From assembly GCF_018861125.1 (NCBI RefSeq), contig NZ_JAHKQN010000035.1, positions 124,001 through 188,000 on the forward strand: a DNA stretch of 64,000 bases. Direction: 5' to 3'. The notes beneath the pieces are model-generated. The model made no database searches, was not told the DNA's origin, and saw nothing but the letters and a program-made list of their open reading frames with translations. This DNA comes from Cellulophaga baltica (GTDB taxonomy: Bacteria > Bacteroidota > Bacteroidia > Flavobacteriales > Flavobacteriaceae). Made by a program: the position numbers and the translations under genes. Position 1 is the stretch's first letter. Each line of letters begins with the position of its first letter. Positions 7,146 through 17,704 of the stretch are shown here, piece by piece.

Positions 7146-9419
7146 CTAGGCAATATTTTCTTTTTTAATCACATTTAAAGCTGAACCTTCTCTATACCAA
7201 TCAATTTGAGGTTGGTTGTATGTATGATTCACCTTAATTGTATCTTTACTACCGTCTGCATGAACTAACTCAATTGTTAATTGTTTATCTGGCGCAAAAT
7301 CTGCAATATCTAAAAAGTTAAACGTATCGTCTTCTTGAACTAAATCATAATCATTCTCATTATCAAAAGTCAAACCTAACATACCTTGTTTTTTAAGGTT
7401 TGTTTCGTGAATACGCGCGAATGATTTCACAATTACTGCCGCAACACCTAAATGTCTCGGCTCCATAGCTGCATGTTCACGAGAAGAACCTTCACCATAA
7501 TTATGATCACCTACTACTATTGATCTAATTCCAGCTGCTTTATAAGCGCGAGCAGTATCAGGCACGCCTGCAAATTCACCAGTTAACTGATTTTTAACAA
7601 GATTCGTTTTCTTACCAAATGCATTTACAGCACCAATTAAACAATTGTTTGAGATGTTATCTAAATGACCACGGAAACGCAACCATGGTCCAGCCATAGA
7701 AATGTGATCGGTAGTACATTTACCAAATGCTTTAATTAATAATTTTGCCCCCATTAAGCTTTCATCACTTATTGGTGTAAAAGGCTCTAATAACTGTAAT
7801 CTTTCAGATTCTGGAGATACAATAACTTCTACACCTGAACCATCTTCGTCTGGTGCGAAATAACCTGCATCTTCAACAGCAAAACCTTTTGGTGGTAGCT
7901 CCCAGCCTGTTGGCTCATCAAATTTGACTTCTTCTCCATTTTCATTTATCAAACTATCAGTAACCGGATTAAAATCTAAACGACCAGAAATTGCAATTGC
8001 AGCTGTAAGTTCTGGTGAAGCAACAAAGGCATGAGTATTAGGATTACCATCTGCACGCTTTGCAAAGTTTCTATTAAATGAATGCACAATACTATTTTTT
8101 GGTGCATTCTTAGGATCATTATATCTTGCCCATTGACCAATACAAGGTCCACATGCATTTGTAAATATTTTAGCATTTAGTTTTTCAAAAACTTCTAAAA
8201 TACCATCTCTTTCTGCAGTAAATCGAACTTGCTCTGAACCAGGATTTATTCCTAATTCAGATTTCATCTTTATTTTTTTATCAATTGCTTGTTGCGCAAT
8301 TGATGAAGCTCTTGATAAATCTTCGTAAGAAGAGTTTGTACAAGAACCTATTAGTCCCCATTCAACTTGAAGAGGCCATTCATTTTCAGTTGCTTTCTTT
8401 GTCATATCAGAACCTGCTCCAGTCGATAAATCTGGCGTAAAAGGTCCGTTCAATAGTGGCGTTAATTCTGATAGATTTATTTCAATTACTTGATCAAAAT
8501 ATTCTTCTGGGTTAGCATACACTTCTGCATCAGCAGTTAAATGTTCTTTTACAGCGTTTGCTGCATCAGCAATATCAGCTCTTTCTGTAGAACGTAAATA
8601 ACGCTCCATAGACTCATCATAACCAAAAGTAGATGTTGTAGCACCAATTTCAGCTCCCATGTTACAAATAGTACCTTTACCAGTACAAGAAAGATTTTTA
8701 GCTCCTTCACCAAAATATTCAACAATTGCACCTGTACCACCTTTTACTGTAAGTATTTCTGCAACTTTTAAAATAACATCTTTTGGTGCTGTCCAACCAG
8801 ATATATCTCCTGTAAGTTTTACACCAATTAATTTTGGAAATTTAAGTTCCCATGCCATACCAGCCATAACATCAACGGCATCAGCACCACCTACACCGAT
8901 TGCAACCATACCTAAACCACCTGCATTAACAGTATGGGAATCGGTTCCAATCATCATTCCTCCAGGGAAGGCATAGTTTTCTAAAACTACTTGATGAATT
9001 ATACCTGCTCCTGGTTTCCAGAAACCTATTCCGTATTTATTAGAAACAGATTCTAAAAAATCAAAAACCTCAGCACTTGTTGTATTTGCTGATTTTAAAT
9101 CTGCTTTTGCTCCATTTTTAGCTTGTATCAAGTGATCACAGTGCACTGTAGTTGGTACTGCAACTTTAGGCTTACCTGCTTGCATAAATTGCAAAAGAGC
9201 CATCTGTGCTGTAGCATCTTGACAAGCAATACGGTCTGGAGCAAAATCTACATAATCTTTACCTCTTGTAAATACTTTAGAAGGGCTTCCGTCCCATAAA
9301 TGAGAGTATAATATTTTTTCTGAAAGTGTTAGTGGCTTCCCTACGATCTTACGTGCTTCATCTACACGCTTAGACATATTAGAATACACACCTTTAATCA
9401 TATCGATATCAAATGCCAT
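7146..9419 (-). CDS. acnA: Aconitate hydratase (AcnA/mitochondrial type)
   Basis: Cytoplasmic [4Fe-4S] enzyme of the citric acid cycle that interconverts citrate and isocitrate via cis-aconitate. The 757 residues match the mitochondrial-type aconitases common in Bacteroidota. The cluster ligands are visible: [12 protein letters not shown] near residue 359 and [10 protein letters not shown] near residues 421-424. Substrate-binding segments include [12 protein letters not shown], and the swivelling C-terminal domain has [19 protein letters not shown]. It lies downstream of and parallel to acnB, separated by a terminator, so each gene probably has its own promoter. Confidence 0.95.
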   Translation of the reverse strand: MAFDIDMIKGVYSNMSKRVDEARKIVGKPLTLSEKILYSHLWDGSPSKVFTRGKDYVDFAPDRIACQDATAQMALLQFMQAGKPKVAVPTTVHCDHLIQAKNGAKADLKSANTTSAEVFDFLESVSNKYGIGFWKPGAGIIHQVVLENYAFPGGMMIGTDSHTVNAGGLGMVAIGVGGADAVDVMAGMAWELKFPKLIGVKLTGDISGWTAPKDVILKVAEILTVKGGTGAIVEYFGEGAKNLSCTGKGTICNMGAEIGATTSTFGYDESMERYLRSTERADIADAANAVKEHLTADAEVYANPEEYFDQVIEINLSELTPLLNGPFTPDLSTGAGSDMTKKATENEWPLQVEWGLIGSCTNSSYEDLSRASSIAQQAIDKKIKMKSELGINPGSEQVRFTAERDGILEVFEKLNAKIFTNACGPCIGQWARYNDPKNAPKNSIVHSFNRNFAKRADGNPNTHAFVASPELTAAIAISGRLDFNPVTDSLINENGEEVKFDEPTGWELPPKGFAVEDAGYFAPDEDGSGVEVIVSPESERLQLLEPFTPISDESLMGAKLLIKAFGKCTTDHISMAGPWLRFRGHLDNISNNCLIGAVNAFGKKTNLVKNQLTGEFAGVPDTARAYKAAGIRSIVVGDHNYGEGSSREHAAMEPRHLGVAAVIVKSFARIHETNLKKQGMLGLTFDNENDYDLVQEDDTFNFLDIADFAPDKQLTIELVHADGSKDTIKVNHTYNQPQIDWYREGSALNVIKKENIA

Positions 9420-9507
9420 AAGATTTATTTATAATTTATAATTATTTTGTTCCCCTAATTTAGATACCACAAGGTACAAAATATAGAGGGCAAATAATAA
9501 GATTAAA

Positions 9508-9515
9508 CAAATATA
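9508..9515 (-). promoter_or_regulatory. Candidate -7 promoter element of acnA
   Basis: The minus strand reads TATATTTG, matching TAnnTTTG, about 90 bases before the acnA start codon and beyond the acnB terminator. A -33 element is not evident. Confidence 0.35.
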
Positions 9516-9614
9516 GAATGATTATAAAAAAGGATTTTACACATTCTAAATCAGGTTGTAATATTAAAAATATTAGCAGTGTTCAAGGAGCTCTATTACA
9601 TAAATAAATGACAC

Positions 9615-9645
9615 AAAAAAAGCCTGAGTTTACAACTCAGGCTTT
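9615..9645 (-). terminator. Intrinsic terminator after acnB
   Basis: A perfect 12-bp stem (AAAGCCTGAGTT, 9619-9630, with AACTCAGGCTTT, 9634-9645) and 3-base loop lie 27 bases after the acnB stop. The minus strand continues into a run of T residues. Confidence 0.85.
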
Positions 9646-9671
9646 ACATAATCAATAACGTCTTCTAGCAA

Positions 9672-12446
9672 TTATTTTACTAACTGTTTTTGAGATGGTT
9701 TAAACTTAGTTAATACAATACCATCAACAGCAGCTTCATATTCTGCCATTGTAGGAGTTCTTCCTAAAATCGTAGATAATACTACAACCGGAGTAGATGA
9801 TAATAATGACTCCCCTTTTTTCTCACCCGTATCTTTTACAACACGACCTTGGAATAAACGAGTAGATGTTGCCATTACCGTATCTCCTGGTTCTGCCTTT
9901 TCTTGGTTACCCATACATAGGTTACAACCTGGGCGCTCTAGGTAAAGCATGTTTTCGTACTTGGTACGTGCCAATCCTTTAGGTGCGCTATCGTCAAATT
10001 CGAATCCTGAGTACTTTACTAATACATCCCAGTCTCCTTCTGCTTTTAACTCATCTACAATGTTGTATGTTGGAGGTGCAACTACTAAAGGAGCTTTGAA
10101 TTCTACCTTTCCGTTTTGCGCTTCAACATTTTTCAACATTTGAGCTAATATTTTCATGTCACCTTTGTGAACCATACATGATCCCACAAAACCTAAATCT
10201 ACTTTCTTGGTTCCACCATAGTAAGATAATGGACGAATATTGTCATGCGTATAACGTTTAGATACATCTTCATTATTTACATCTGGATCAGCAATCATTG
10301 GTTCAGCAATTTCATCTAGATCAATAACTACTTCTGCATGATACTTAGCATCTGCATCTGGTCTTAAAGATGGCTTAATACCTGTTTTAAGTTCCGTAAT
10401 TCTAGTTTCTGCTTTATCAACAAGTCCTTGAAGTACACCTTTTGCATTGTCCATACCCTTTTCGATCATGATTTGGATACGACCTTTTGCAATCTCTAAT
10501 GACTCTATTAAAGTATCGTCTTCAGAAATACAGATAGATGCTTTCGCTTTCATTTCTGCTGTCCAATCCGTAAACGTAAATGCTTCATCAGAAGTTAACG
10601 TACCAATATGAACCTCTATTACACGACCTTGGAATACGTTTTCGCCTCCAAACTGTTGTAACATTTGTTGTTGTGTAGCATGTACCACATCACGGAAATC
10701 CATGTAAGATTTCATCTGTCCTTTAAAGGTCACTTTAACCGATTCCGGAATTGGCATAGAAGCCTCACCTGTTGCTAATGCTAAAGCTACCGTTCCTGAA
10801 TCTGCACCGAAAGCAACACCTTTAGACATACGTGTGTGAGAATCACCACCAATAATGATGTCCCAATCACCAACAGTAATATCATTTAATACTTTATGAA
10901 TAACATCCGTCATTGGAAAATATTTCCCTTTAGGATCACGACCAGTAATTAAACCAAAGTCGTTCATAAAGCTCATTAATCTTGGAATATTAGCTTTAGA
11001 TTTATCATCCCAAACAGATGCCGTATGACAACCAGACTGGTATGCACCATCAACTATTGGAGAAATAACTGTAGCAGCCATCATCTCTAATTCTTGAGAA
11101 GTCATTAAACCAGTAGTATCTTGGGAACCTACAATATTAACCTCTGCACGAACGTAAGAGCCTGCATGTAAAGTTGCTCCTGATGTTCCAACTGCATTTT
11201 TATTGAATATTTTTTCAACAGCAGTTAAACCTTGTCCTTCAATAGAAATTTCTTTTGAAGGTGCATAAACTGGCACTACATCTATTCCTAAAGTTTTAGA
11301 AGCAAAAGTTTGTAATTTTTTACCGAAAACAACAGCATAAGAACCACCTGCTTTCATGAACTCCATTTTTTGTGGCGTAAATGCAGCAGAAATATCTTTT
11401 AATTCTGTTTCTCCGTGATATAATTTTTTCTCTTTAGTATTAATAGTAAGCACAGTTCCTGTTGTTACAGAATACATTTGCTTTAATACTGGCTCTCCAT
11501 CTTCATCACGAATTGTTTTTCCTTCTTCATCTTTTTGGATTACCCAGTTTTTTAAATCTAAACCAATACCACCAGTTACACCAACTGTAGTTAAGAAAAT
11601 TGGAGCAATACCATTTGTACCTGCTATTACTGGAGCGAAATTAATAAATGGTACATATTTACTAAAAGGTAAACCCGTCCATAATGCTACGTTATTTACA
11701 CCAGACATTCTAGAAGAACCAACTCCCATTGTTCCTTTTTCTGCAATTAACATCACACGTTTATCTGGATGCGCTTCTTTTAAAGCCAATAATTCATTCT
11801 GCATCTCTTTGTTATGCTCAAACATACATTGACCATGTAGTTCTCTATCTGAACGTGAGTGTGCATCACCACCTGGTGATAATAAATCTGTAGAAATATC
11901 ACCAACACCAGCAATATATGTTACAACTTCTATTTCTTCTTCTATTTCGGGAAGCTTTGTAAAAAACTCTGCCTTAGCATAACTTTCCATAATGCTTTTA
12001 GCTATCTCACTACCATTTTTATAAGCTTCCTCTAAACGATCTGTATCCGCTTCGTATAAGAAAACTTGAGTTTTTAATACCTCAGCAGCGTCTTTTGCAA
12101 TAGCTACATCATCTCCTAATGCTAGGTCTAACAAAACTTCTACTGAAGGCCCACCCTTCATGTGAGATAATTGCTCAAAAGCAAAAGAAGGTGTGATTTC
12201 TTTTACAATTGATTCTCCAAGAATAATTTCTTTTAAAAATTTAGCTTTTACACCTGCCGCACTGGTCGTACCAGGTAAAACATTATAGATAAAAAAGTTA
12301 AGAGACTCTTCCCTATACTCATTATCTAAATCTTTTATTTGCTCAATAATAGCGCTTAACAATTCTTTGCCATCAATTGGCTTTGGATGAAGACCTTGAC
12401 CTTTACGTTCTTCAATCTCTTGGAGATAATCCTTGTAAATATTCAT
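9672..12446 (-). CDS. acnB: Aconitate hydratase B (bifunctional with 2-methylisocitrate dehydratase)
   Basis: A 924-residue aconitase of the AcnB type, which has an N-terminal HEAT-like domain and a fourth domain placed before the catalytic core. It catalyses the citrate-isocitrate step and in many bacteria the 2-methylcitrate cycle dehydration. The Fe-S ligands are in VGSCMVHKGD near residue 757 and GCNLCMGNQEKAEPGD near residue 840. Other conserved stretches are GGDSHTRMSKGVAFG and the swivel-domain segment MGVGSSRMSGVNN. Being next to acnA, it gives the cell two unrelated-architecture aconitases at one locus. Confidence 0.95.
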   Translation of the reverse strand: MNIYKDYLQEIEERKGQGLHPKPIDGKELLSAIIEQIKDLDNEYREESLNFFIYNVLPGTTSAAGVKAKFLKEIILGESIVKEITPSFAFEQLSHMKGGPSVEVLLDLALGDDVAIAKDAAEVLKTQVFLYEADTDRLEEAYKNGSEIAKSIMESYAKAEFFTKLPEIEEEIEVVTYIAGVGDISTDLLSPGGDAHSRSDRELHGQCMFEHNKEMQNELLALKEAHPDKRVMLIAEKGTMGVGSSRMSGVNNVALWTGLPFSKYVPFINFAPVIAGTNGIAPIFLTTVGVTGGIGLDLKNWVIQKDEEGKTIRDEDGEPVLKQMYSVTTGTVLTINTKEKKLYHGETELKDISAAFTPQKMEFMKAGGSYAVVFGKKLQTFASKTLGIDVVPVYAPSKEISIEGQGLTAVEKIFNKNAVGTSGATLHAGSYVRAEVNIVGSQDTTGLMTSQELEMMAATVISPIVDGAYQSGCHTASVWDDKSKANIPRLMSFMNDFGLITGRDPKGKYFPMTDVIHKVLNDITVGDWDIIIGGDSHTRMSKGVAFGADSGTVALALATGEASMPIPESVKVTFKGQMKSYMDFRDVVHATQQQMLQQFGGENVFQGRVIEVHIGTLTSDEAFTFTDWTAEMKAKASICISEDDTLIESLEIAKGRIQIMIEKGMDNAKGVLQGLVDKAETRITELKTGIKPSLRPDADAKYHAEVVIDLDEIAEPMIADPDVNNEDVSKRYTHDNIRPLSYYGGTKKVDLGFVGSCMVHKGDMKILAQMLKNVEAQNGKVEFKAPLVVAPPTYNIVDELKAEGDWDVLVKYSGFEFDDSAPKGLARTKYENMLYLERPGCNLCMGNQEKAEPGDTVMATSTRLFQGRVVKDTGEKKGESLLSSTPVVVLSTILGRTPTMAEYEAAVDGIVLTKFKPSQKQLVK

Positions 12447-12834
12447 AATAATAAAAACCTTTTCAATGTTAATTGCAAAAACTTAAAAAACAATAATTAA
12501 TATTTGCTTCAAAACCCCTAAACTTAAAAAAGCCGAAATTTATCACATCGCATTAAGCATTTTAACAAGTCTATTATTTAGTCGCGAAAACGATGTAAAT
12601 TTTACACCAAAAAACTAAATATTTCGTAATTAAATGCTATTATTTTCTTGAATTTTAAATTAATCCAATCCTACAAAATTAGTAAAATATAAAAGGTATT
12701 TGAAAAAATTAATTAGAGATTCGGCCGAATTTAACAAAAACACCACGAAAACACATATTAAGTAGTAATATAGCAAGTTTTTAATATTTTTTCAACAAAA
12801 TTAGCTACGAAAACGTTTGAAAAAATACTAAATT
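12447..12834 (-). promoter_or_regulatory. Long AT-rich leader region of acnB with two inverted repeats
   Basis: No gene is visible in these 388 bases. They hold the acnB promoter by position. Two inverted repeats stand out: TGTAAA-T-TTTACA (12594-12606) and the GC-rich perfect palindrome ATTCGGCCGAAT (12719-12730). Minus-strand TAATTTTG matches to the -7 consensus occur at 12674-12681 and 12796-12803; neither has a clear -33. Palindromes of this size are expected by chance several times in 64 kb, so these are only candidates. Confidence 0.3.
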
Positions 12835-13788
12835 CTATAATAATTGACGAATTATATCATCAGCAGAGATACCTTCTGCATCTGCTTTGTAGTTTTTGAT
12901 TATTCTATGTCGTAAAATCCCAACAGCTACTGCTTGAACATCTTCAATATCTGGAGAAAATTTACCTTTTATAACCGCATGAGCTTTTGCACCTAAAATT
13001 AAATTTTGAGATGCTCTTGGCCCTGCCCCCCAATCTAAGTATTGTTTTACGTAATCAGATGCAGTTTGCAAATTAGGACGCGTACTATTCACTAATTTTA
13101 CAGCGTAATTAACAACATTATCTGGCACTGGTACTCTTCGAATTAATTGTTGTACAGCAACAATTTCTTCAGCATTAAACAAAGCATTAATTTGCGGTTT
13201 AACATCAGATGTAGTTGCTTTTACAATGGCAACCTCTTCACTTATACTTGGGTATTTTAACTCTATAGCAAACATAAAACGGTCTAATTGAGCTTCAGGT
13301 AAAGGGTAAGTACCTTCTTGCTCAATTGGGTTTTGTGTTGCTAAAACAAAATAAGGGGCTGGTAACTTGTAGTTTTCACCTGCAATTGTAACCGTTCGCT
13401 CTTGCATTGCTTCCAATAAAGCTGCCTGAGTTTTTGGTGGAGTTCTATTAATTTCATCAGCCAAAACTATATTTGAAAATATAGGGCCTTTTATGAATTT
13501 AAAATTTCTGCTTTGATCTAATATCTCGCTACCTAAAATATCACTAGGCATTAAATCTGGAGTAAACTGAATTCTTTTAAAATCTAAGCCTAATGCTTTT
13601 GCAATGGTATGCACCATCAAAGTTTTTGCTAAACCAGGAACACCGATTAGCAAAGAGTGACCGCCAGAATACACCGAAAGTAAAATTTGGTTCACTACAT
13701 CGTTTTGACCAACGATTATTTTAGCAATCTCTTTTTTTAAGCTTTCATGCTTTTCAACTAGGTTATTTACTGCAGTAACATCGGACAT
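12835..13788 (-). CDS. MoxR-type AAA+ ATPase
   Basis: A 317-residue cytoplasmic AAA+ chaperone of the MoxR class. Walker A is GVPGLAKT (residues 49-56), Walker B is IVLADEINR, and the sensor-1 region is [13 protein letters not shown]. MoxR ATPases usually help insert cofactors into, or assemble, partner proteins with VWA domains. No VWA or DUF58 gene is adjacent here, so its partner is unknown. It follows the PPIase gene by 4 bases and is probably the third gene of that operon. Confidence 0.92.
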   Translation of the reverse strand: MSDVTAVNNLVEKHESLKKEIAKIIVGQNDVVNQILLSVYSGGHSLLIGVPGLAKTLMVHTIAKALGLDFKRIQFTPDLMPSDILGSEILDQSRNFKFIKGPIFSNIVLADEINRTPPKTQAALLEAMQERTVTIAGENYKLPAPYFVLATQNPIEQEGTYPLPEAQLDRFMFAIELKYPSISEEVAIVKATTSDVKPQINALFNAEEIVAVQQLIRRVPVPDNVVNYAVKLVNSTRPNLQTASDYVKQYLDWGAGPRASQNLILGAKAHAVIKGKFSPDIEDVQAVAVGILRHRIIKNYKADAEGISADDIIRQLL

Positions 13789-13792
13789 GCTA

Positions 13793-15226
13793 TTACCTTT
13801 TTACCCAATTATTTTTAAAATCACAACCTTGATTTGACTCATTTACGCTAATATACGTCTCATCAATATGTTCTTTCATCCATTTTCCAATAGCATCAGC
13901 TTGTTTTTGCGTTAACGCTAAACTTTGGATTTTTATATAATCTTTTGAATAATCAGCAACGTGTTCATCATAACGATTTGTAATTTTCATAATTTTATAA
14001 CTTGTTCCATCTCTAGCATCTTCGTCTAAAATAGGCCTTGATATTTCGTTATCTTTTAAATTACGTATTTGATTGTATAATTGCGGATCGTTCATGTTTG
14101 CCAATTCAAATCTCGAACTATAGTCATTAGGGTTTCTTAATTGACCGCCATCAAACTTTGTTTCTTTTTGATCTGAGAAATTTAATGCTGCTTCAGCAAA
14201 TGTAAATTTACCTGCTATAATTTTTTCACGGATAGAATCTAATTCTTTTTTGGCATCATCTAATGCACTTTGAGGCACTTTAGGTATCATTAAAATATGC
14301 CTTACCTCACGCTCTTGACCTAATATTTTATCAACTGTAACAATATGGTAACCAAATTCTGTTTCAAAAGGTTCAGAAACCTCACCTTCAGCTAAACTAA
14401 ATGCAACGTCTTTAAATTCTTTCACAAAACCTGTTTGCTTTGTCATCTTATACAAACCTCCACTTTCTTTTGACCCTGGATCTTCAGTATATAAAATAGC
14501 TTTTACCGCAAAACTAGAACCTCTTTCAACAACATCTTCTCTAATTTTATTTAAACGATCAATTACCTTTTGCTTTTCTTCTTGTGGAGCTTCTGGTTTT
14601 TTAACTATTTGTGCAATTTCTAATTCTGTACCAAAAACTGGTCTTTGGTCTTCTGGAATTTTATTAAAGAATTGACGAACCTCTTCTGGTGTAATTTCTA
14701 TCTCGCTAACAATTTTTTGTTGCATACGCTCAGATAGCATTCTAAGCTTATTAATTTTAAACAACTCTTCCCTAAAAGATACTTCATCTGGCTTTTTATA
14801 AAAAGCCAATACTTTTTCAATAGAACCTACTCTTTGGACTAATTGCTTAATTTGAGAATCACTTGTTGCATTTACCTCATCATCAGCAACTAAAATACTA
14901 TCTTGAACAGCTTGGTGTGCATACAAACGATCTTCCATCAACTTACCCAAAAGACTACAGCGGTTAATATCTGCTGATGTTGCTCCTTGGTTTTTCAAAT
15001 CAATTAAAGTTTTATCAATATCTGATTCTAATATTAAATAATCACCTACTACTGCTGCAACACCATCAATCTTCACTTTTTTAAAGATTTTTGGAGTTTC
15101 TGTAACCATACTCACATCACTAATTTCAGGTTGTGTTTCTGTGCTATCAGTTACTGTTTCTTGCGCATTTACTAAACCAATTAATAATAGTAATGCTATA
15201 GTAGTTGTGTTTTTAATCTTGTTCAT
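13793..15226 (-). CDS. Periplasmic peptidyl-prolyl isomerase, SurA-like
   Basis: An exported folding factor of 477 residues. I choose the ATG at 15226 over an in-frame ATG 36 bases upstream because it gives a clean signal peptide ([18 protein letters not shown]). A SurA-type N-terminal chaperone domain ([20 protein letters not shown]) is followed by two parvulin domains; the second is the better conserved ([14 protein letters not shown], then [14 protein letters not shown]). It probably helps outer-membrane proteins fold. The gene overlaps the upstream lipoprotein gene by 14 bases. Confidence 0.85.
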   Translation of the reverse strand: MNKIKNTTTIALLLLIGLVNAQETVTDSTETQPEISDVSMVTETPKIFKKVKIDGVAAVVGDYLILESDIDKTLIDLKNQGATSADINRCSLLGKLMEDRLYAHQAVQDSILVADDEVNATSDSQIKQLVQRVGSIEKVLAFYKKPDEVSFREELFKINKLRMLSERMQQKIVSEIEITPEEVRQFFNKIPEDQRPVFGTELEIAQIVKKPEAPQEEKQKVIDRLNKIREDVVERGSSFAVKAILYTEDPGSKESGGLYKMTKQTGFVKEFKDVAFSLAEGEVSEPFETEFGYHIVTVDKILGQEREVRHILMIPKVPQSALDDAKKELDSIREKIIAGKFTFAEAALNFSDQKETKFDGGQLRNPNDYSSRFELANMNDPQLYNQIRNLKDNEISRPILDEDARDGTSYKIMKITNRYDEHVADYSKDYIKIQSLALTQKQADAIGKWMKEHIDETYISVNESNQGCDFKNNWVKR

Positions 15227-16103
15227 AGACTTCAAATTCTTTGTCTTTAATTGCTTCATCAATAATTTCTGTTTCTAGGCTTCTGATTAACCCTAAGCGC
15301 CTTCTATTTAGTATTATTTGCTTAATAGATGGCATAACAAAAGATAAAGGAGCGGTATCATTTGTTTCTAAAACCCCAGTTACTTTTGCCAAATATACTC
15401 CTAATGAATCCTGAATTTCAAAAAATTGTGACTTTTTTAAGTATCGATCCTCATTTTCAAAGGTTAAAGGCGGTATTTCATTAATAATTCTTGATGCTTT
15501 TACCCATAAAGAATCATTAAAATTTATTTTTTTGAATTGTATTCCGATAGAATCTAAATATTTTACATCATTTTCATTAAAACGATTTAAACGCATTTTA
15601 ACTTCATTTATATTTAAATATTGTTCAGGAAGCTCAATAAAACGAAGTTTTATAAGCTTTTCTTTTAATTTAAAATTCTCTTTTTCTTCCTCGTAAAAAC
15701 TTTTAATTTCTGAGTTTGTAACCACAGTATCTTGTGATTGTAATATTAAAGCCTCTTTATAAGCCCTTGTATATAAATCAGTTTTATAATTTTCAATCAA
15801 TAAATTAAATTCTGCAATTTTATCTGCTGGTAAATTTATTTTAGATTTTGATAATAGTAATTGCTTAGTTGCCCAATTGTTTACATAATTTGTAACAAAC
15901 CAAGCGCTATCTTCAATAGACTCATTATCCTCAAGTAATCTATTTATATCATCTCTATACAAATAAGCTTCACCAACACGCGCCAAAGGTTCTCTCTCTT
16001 GATCTTTTTTAATCAAATCTCCACAAGAAGTAAAAAACAAAAACCCTACTAAAACCACTAAAAATCGAAACAATTTATTGAAAAAAAATTGACTTAAATT
16101 CAT
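15213..16103 (-). CDS. Lipoprotein related to the SurA/PpiC chaperone family
   Basis: A 296-residue protein with a lipoprotein signal (FLVVLVGFLFFTSCG, lipobox cysteine near residue 27). The body starts with PLARVGEAYLYRDDINRLL, which resembles the SurA/PpiC N-terminal chaperone domain, and is largely helical. I see no clear parvulin catalytic domain, so it may be a chaperone without isomerase activity. It is first in an operon with the SurA-like isomerase and MoxR. The assignment to the family rests on context and the N-terminal motif. Confidence 0.7.
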   Translation of the reverse strand: MNLSQFFFNKLFRFLVVLVGFLFFTSCGDLIKKDQEREPLARVGEAYLYRDDINRLLEDNESIEDSAWFVTNYVNNWATKQLLLSKSKINLPADKIAEFNLLIENYKTDLYTRAYKEALILQSQDTVVTNSEIKSFYEEEKENFKLKEKLIKLRFIELPEQYLNINEVKMRLNRFNENDVKYLDSIGIQFKKINFNDSLWVKASRIINEIPPLTFENEDRYLKKSQFFEIQDSLGVYLAKVTGVLETNDTAPLSFVMPSIKQIILNRRRLGLIRSLETEIIDEAIKDKEFEVYEQD

Positions 16104-16238
16104 CTTACAAAATTAACAAATAACTGATGTTGTGCAAGTTCATTAATTCTAACAAAAATCAACTATTTTTAACGTTCTATTATAAGTATCACTATTTGCA
16201 GTGATAAAATTTAAAATTTATAGCTTTAATTTTACTTT

Positions 16239-16481
16239 ATGCAACCTAAAAAAATTAAAATGATTTGGGATTTTCGTGGTCCTGCCGCTTCAAAAACAGC
16301 AGAACACCATGTTATTCATTTAAAAGAATATATTGAAATTGAAAGACTTAGCACAAACATTACTGGTATAAACCATATAAATGATATGTTTAGTATTGCT
16401 TATTTAGTGGTTGAAGAAACAGAAATGCTAAAAGTAAGAGATGCTTTAAAGCCGCATAGAGGTGAACTATACGAGGCCTAA
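16239..16481 (+). CDS. Small conserved-looking hypothetical protein
   Basis: An 80-residue soluble protein that I do not recognise as a named family. It has no signal peptide or membrane segment and a balanced composition (MIWDFRGPAASKTAEHHVIH near the start). It is divergent from the PPIase operon and ends 5 bases before the start of a serine hydrolase gene, so the two probably share a transcript. Codon use is like the neighbours, which supports it being real. Confidence 0.65.
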   Translation: MQPKKIKMIWDFRGPAASKTAEHHVIHLKEYIEIERLSTNITGINHINDMFSIAYLVVEETEMLKVRDALKPHRGELYEA

Positions 16482-16486
16482 CAAAC

Positions 16487-17626
16487 ATGAAGAAAGTTAT
16501 ACTCTTTTTACTAATGGCATTACTCTTTACTTCTTGTGAAGAAAAAGTACGCTCTACAGCTCCTATTCAGCAAGCATTAGCCTCTCCAAATACTGCTGTT
16601 AAAAATGTATTTGACAGCTTAAGCAAGTATGAAGTTCAAATTAAATTCACCCGTATTAATCGTAAAAATGATAGTATCTTTTTTAAAGATTATACTTTTC
16701 AAGATAAACCCGAAAACTATTTTTACCCTGCAAGTACCGTAAAATTACCCATTTCACTTTTAGCTCTTGAAAAATTAAATAGGATTGATGATTTCGACAT
16801 GAATACTGTGTTTTATATTGAAAATGATTCTATTGAAACCACAGTAGCTAAGGAAATTACTAAGATATTTGCCGTAAGTGATAATGAGGCCTACAATCGT
16901 CTATTTGAGTTTTTAGGGCAAAATGAAATTAATATTAAGTTGCACAAAAAAGGAATTGAGAACGTTAGAATTGCACACAGACTATCAATTTTAGATGCTG
17001 ACAATGTAACCACAAACCCTTTAGTCATTTATTTAAATGATAGCACCTTAAGATTAAGTGAGAAAATAATTAATAAATCTATTACCCCTTTAGAAATTGA
17101 AAACACTAAAAAAGGCAAGGGTTTTTATGATGAAGATGATGTATTGATTAATGAAGCTTTTGATTTTAATTTAAAAAACTATTATGCTGTTGATGCACAA
17201 CATGAAGTTTTAAAAAGAATAATTTTTCCTGAAAAATTTAAAAAAGAAGAACAATTTAATTTAAATGAGACGCAAAGAGAATTTGTTTTAAATGCAATGA
17301 GCTCATTACCTAAAAAGGCAGGCTATACTTCCGACGAGTATTATGATAGCTATGTGAAATTCTTCCTATTTGGTGATTCAAAAGAAGACATTCCTAAACA
17401 TATTAAAATCTACAATAAAGTAGGTTACGCCTACGGAACCTTAACGGATTGCGCTTATATAAAAGACACTAAAAACAATATTGAATTTTTACTTACTGCT
17501 ACCATTTTAGTCAACAAGAATGGGATTTTTAATGACAATACTTACGAATATGATAGTATAGGAATTCCATTTTTAGCAGCATTAGGCAGAGAATTGTACC
17601 ATCAAGAATTAGAAGTCATAAAATAA
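16487..17626 (+). CDS. Class A beta-lactamase-like serine hydrolase, lipoprotein
   Basis: A 379-residue exported lipoprotein (LLMALLFTSCEEK). It carries the class A serine hydrolase set: the nucleophile motif STVK in FYPASTVKLPIS, the SDN loop in AVSDNEAYNRLF, and a KVG version of the KTG triad in YNKVGYAYGTL. Family members can be beta-lactamases or D,D-peptidase-like enzymes; the long C-terminal part and the changed third motif make true beta-lactamase activity doubtful. It ends in a bidirectional terminator shared with the convergent rimO gene. Confidence 0.82.
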   Translation: MKKVILFLLMALLFTSCEEKVRSTAPIQQALASPNTAVKNVFDSLSKYEVQIKFTRINRKNDSIFFKDYTFQDKPENYFYPASTVKLPISLLALEKLNRIDDFDMNTVFYIENDSIETTVAKEITKIFAVSDNEAYNRLFEFLGQNEINIKLHKKGIENVRIAHRLSILDADNVTTNPLVIYLNDSTLRLSEKIINKSITPLEIENTKKGKGFYDEDDVLINEAFDFNLKNYYAVDAQHEVLKRIIFPEKFKKEEQFNLNETQREFVLNAMSSLPKKAGYTSDEYYDSYVKFFLFGDSKEDIPKHIKIYNKVGYAYGTLTDCAYIKDTKNNIEFLLTATILVNKNGIFNDNTYEYDSIGIPFLAALGRELYHQELEVIK

Positions 17627-17662
17627 AGAAGCCTGTTTTTAAATTTAAAAACAGGCTTCTTT
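17625..17662. terminator. Bidirectional terminator between serine hydrolase and rimO
   Basis: A perfect 38-base palindrome, AAAGAAGCCTGTTTTTAAA and its complement, overlaps the stop codon of the plus-strand gene and lies 42 bases from the rimO stop. T-rich sequence flanks it on the plus strand. Confidence 0.85.
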
Positions 17663-17704
17663 ATTTTTATTAACTTTTTATAATTATAATCAGTTATCTG
17701 TAAT

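Noticed and set aside
8659-8976. Plus-strand frame of 105 codons inside acnA
   Set aside because: It is antisense to a strongly conserved aconitase region, has an unnatural proline- and serine-rich composition and no start context.
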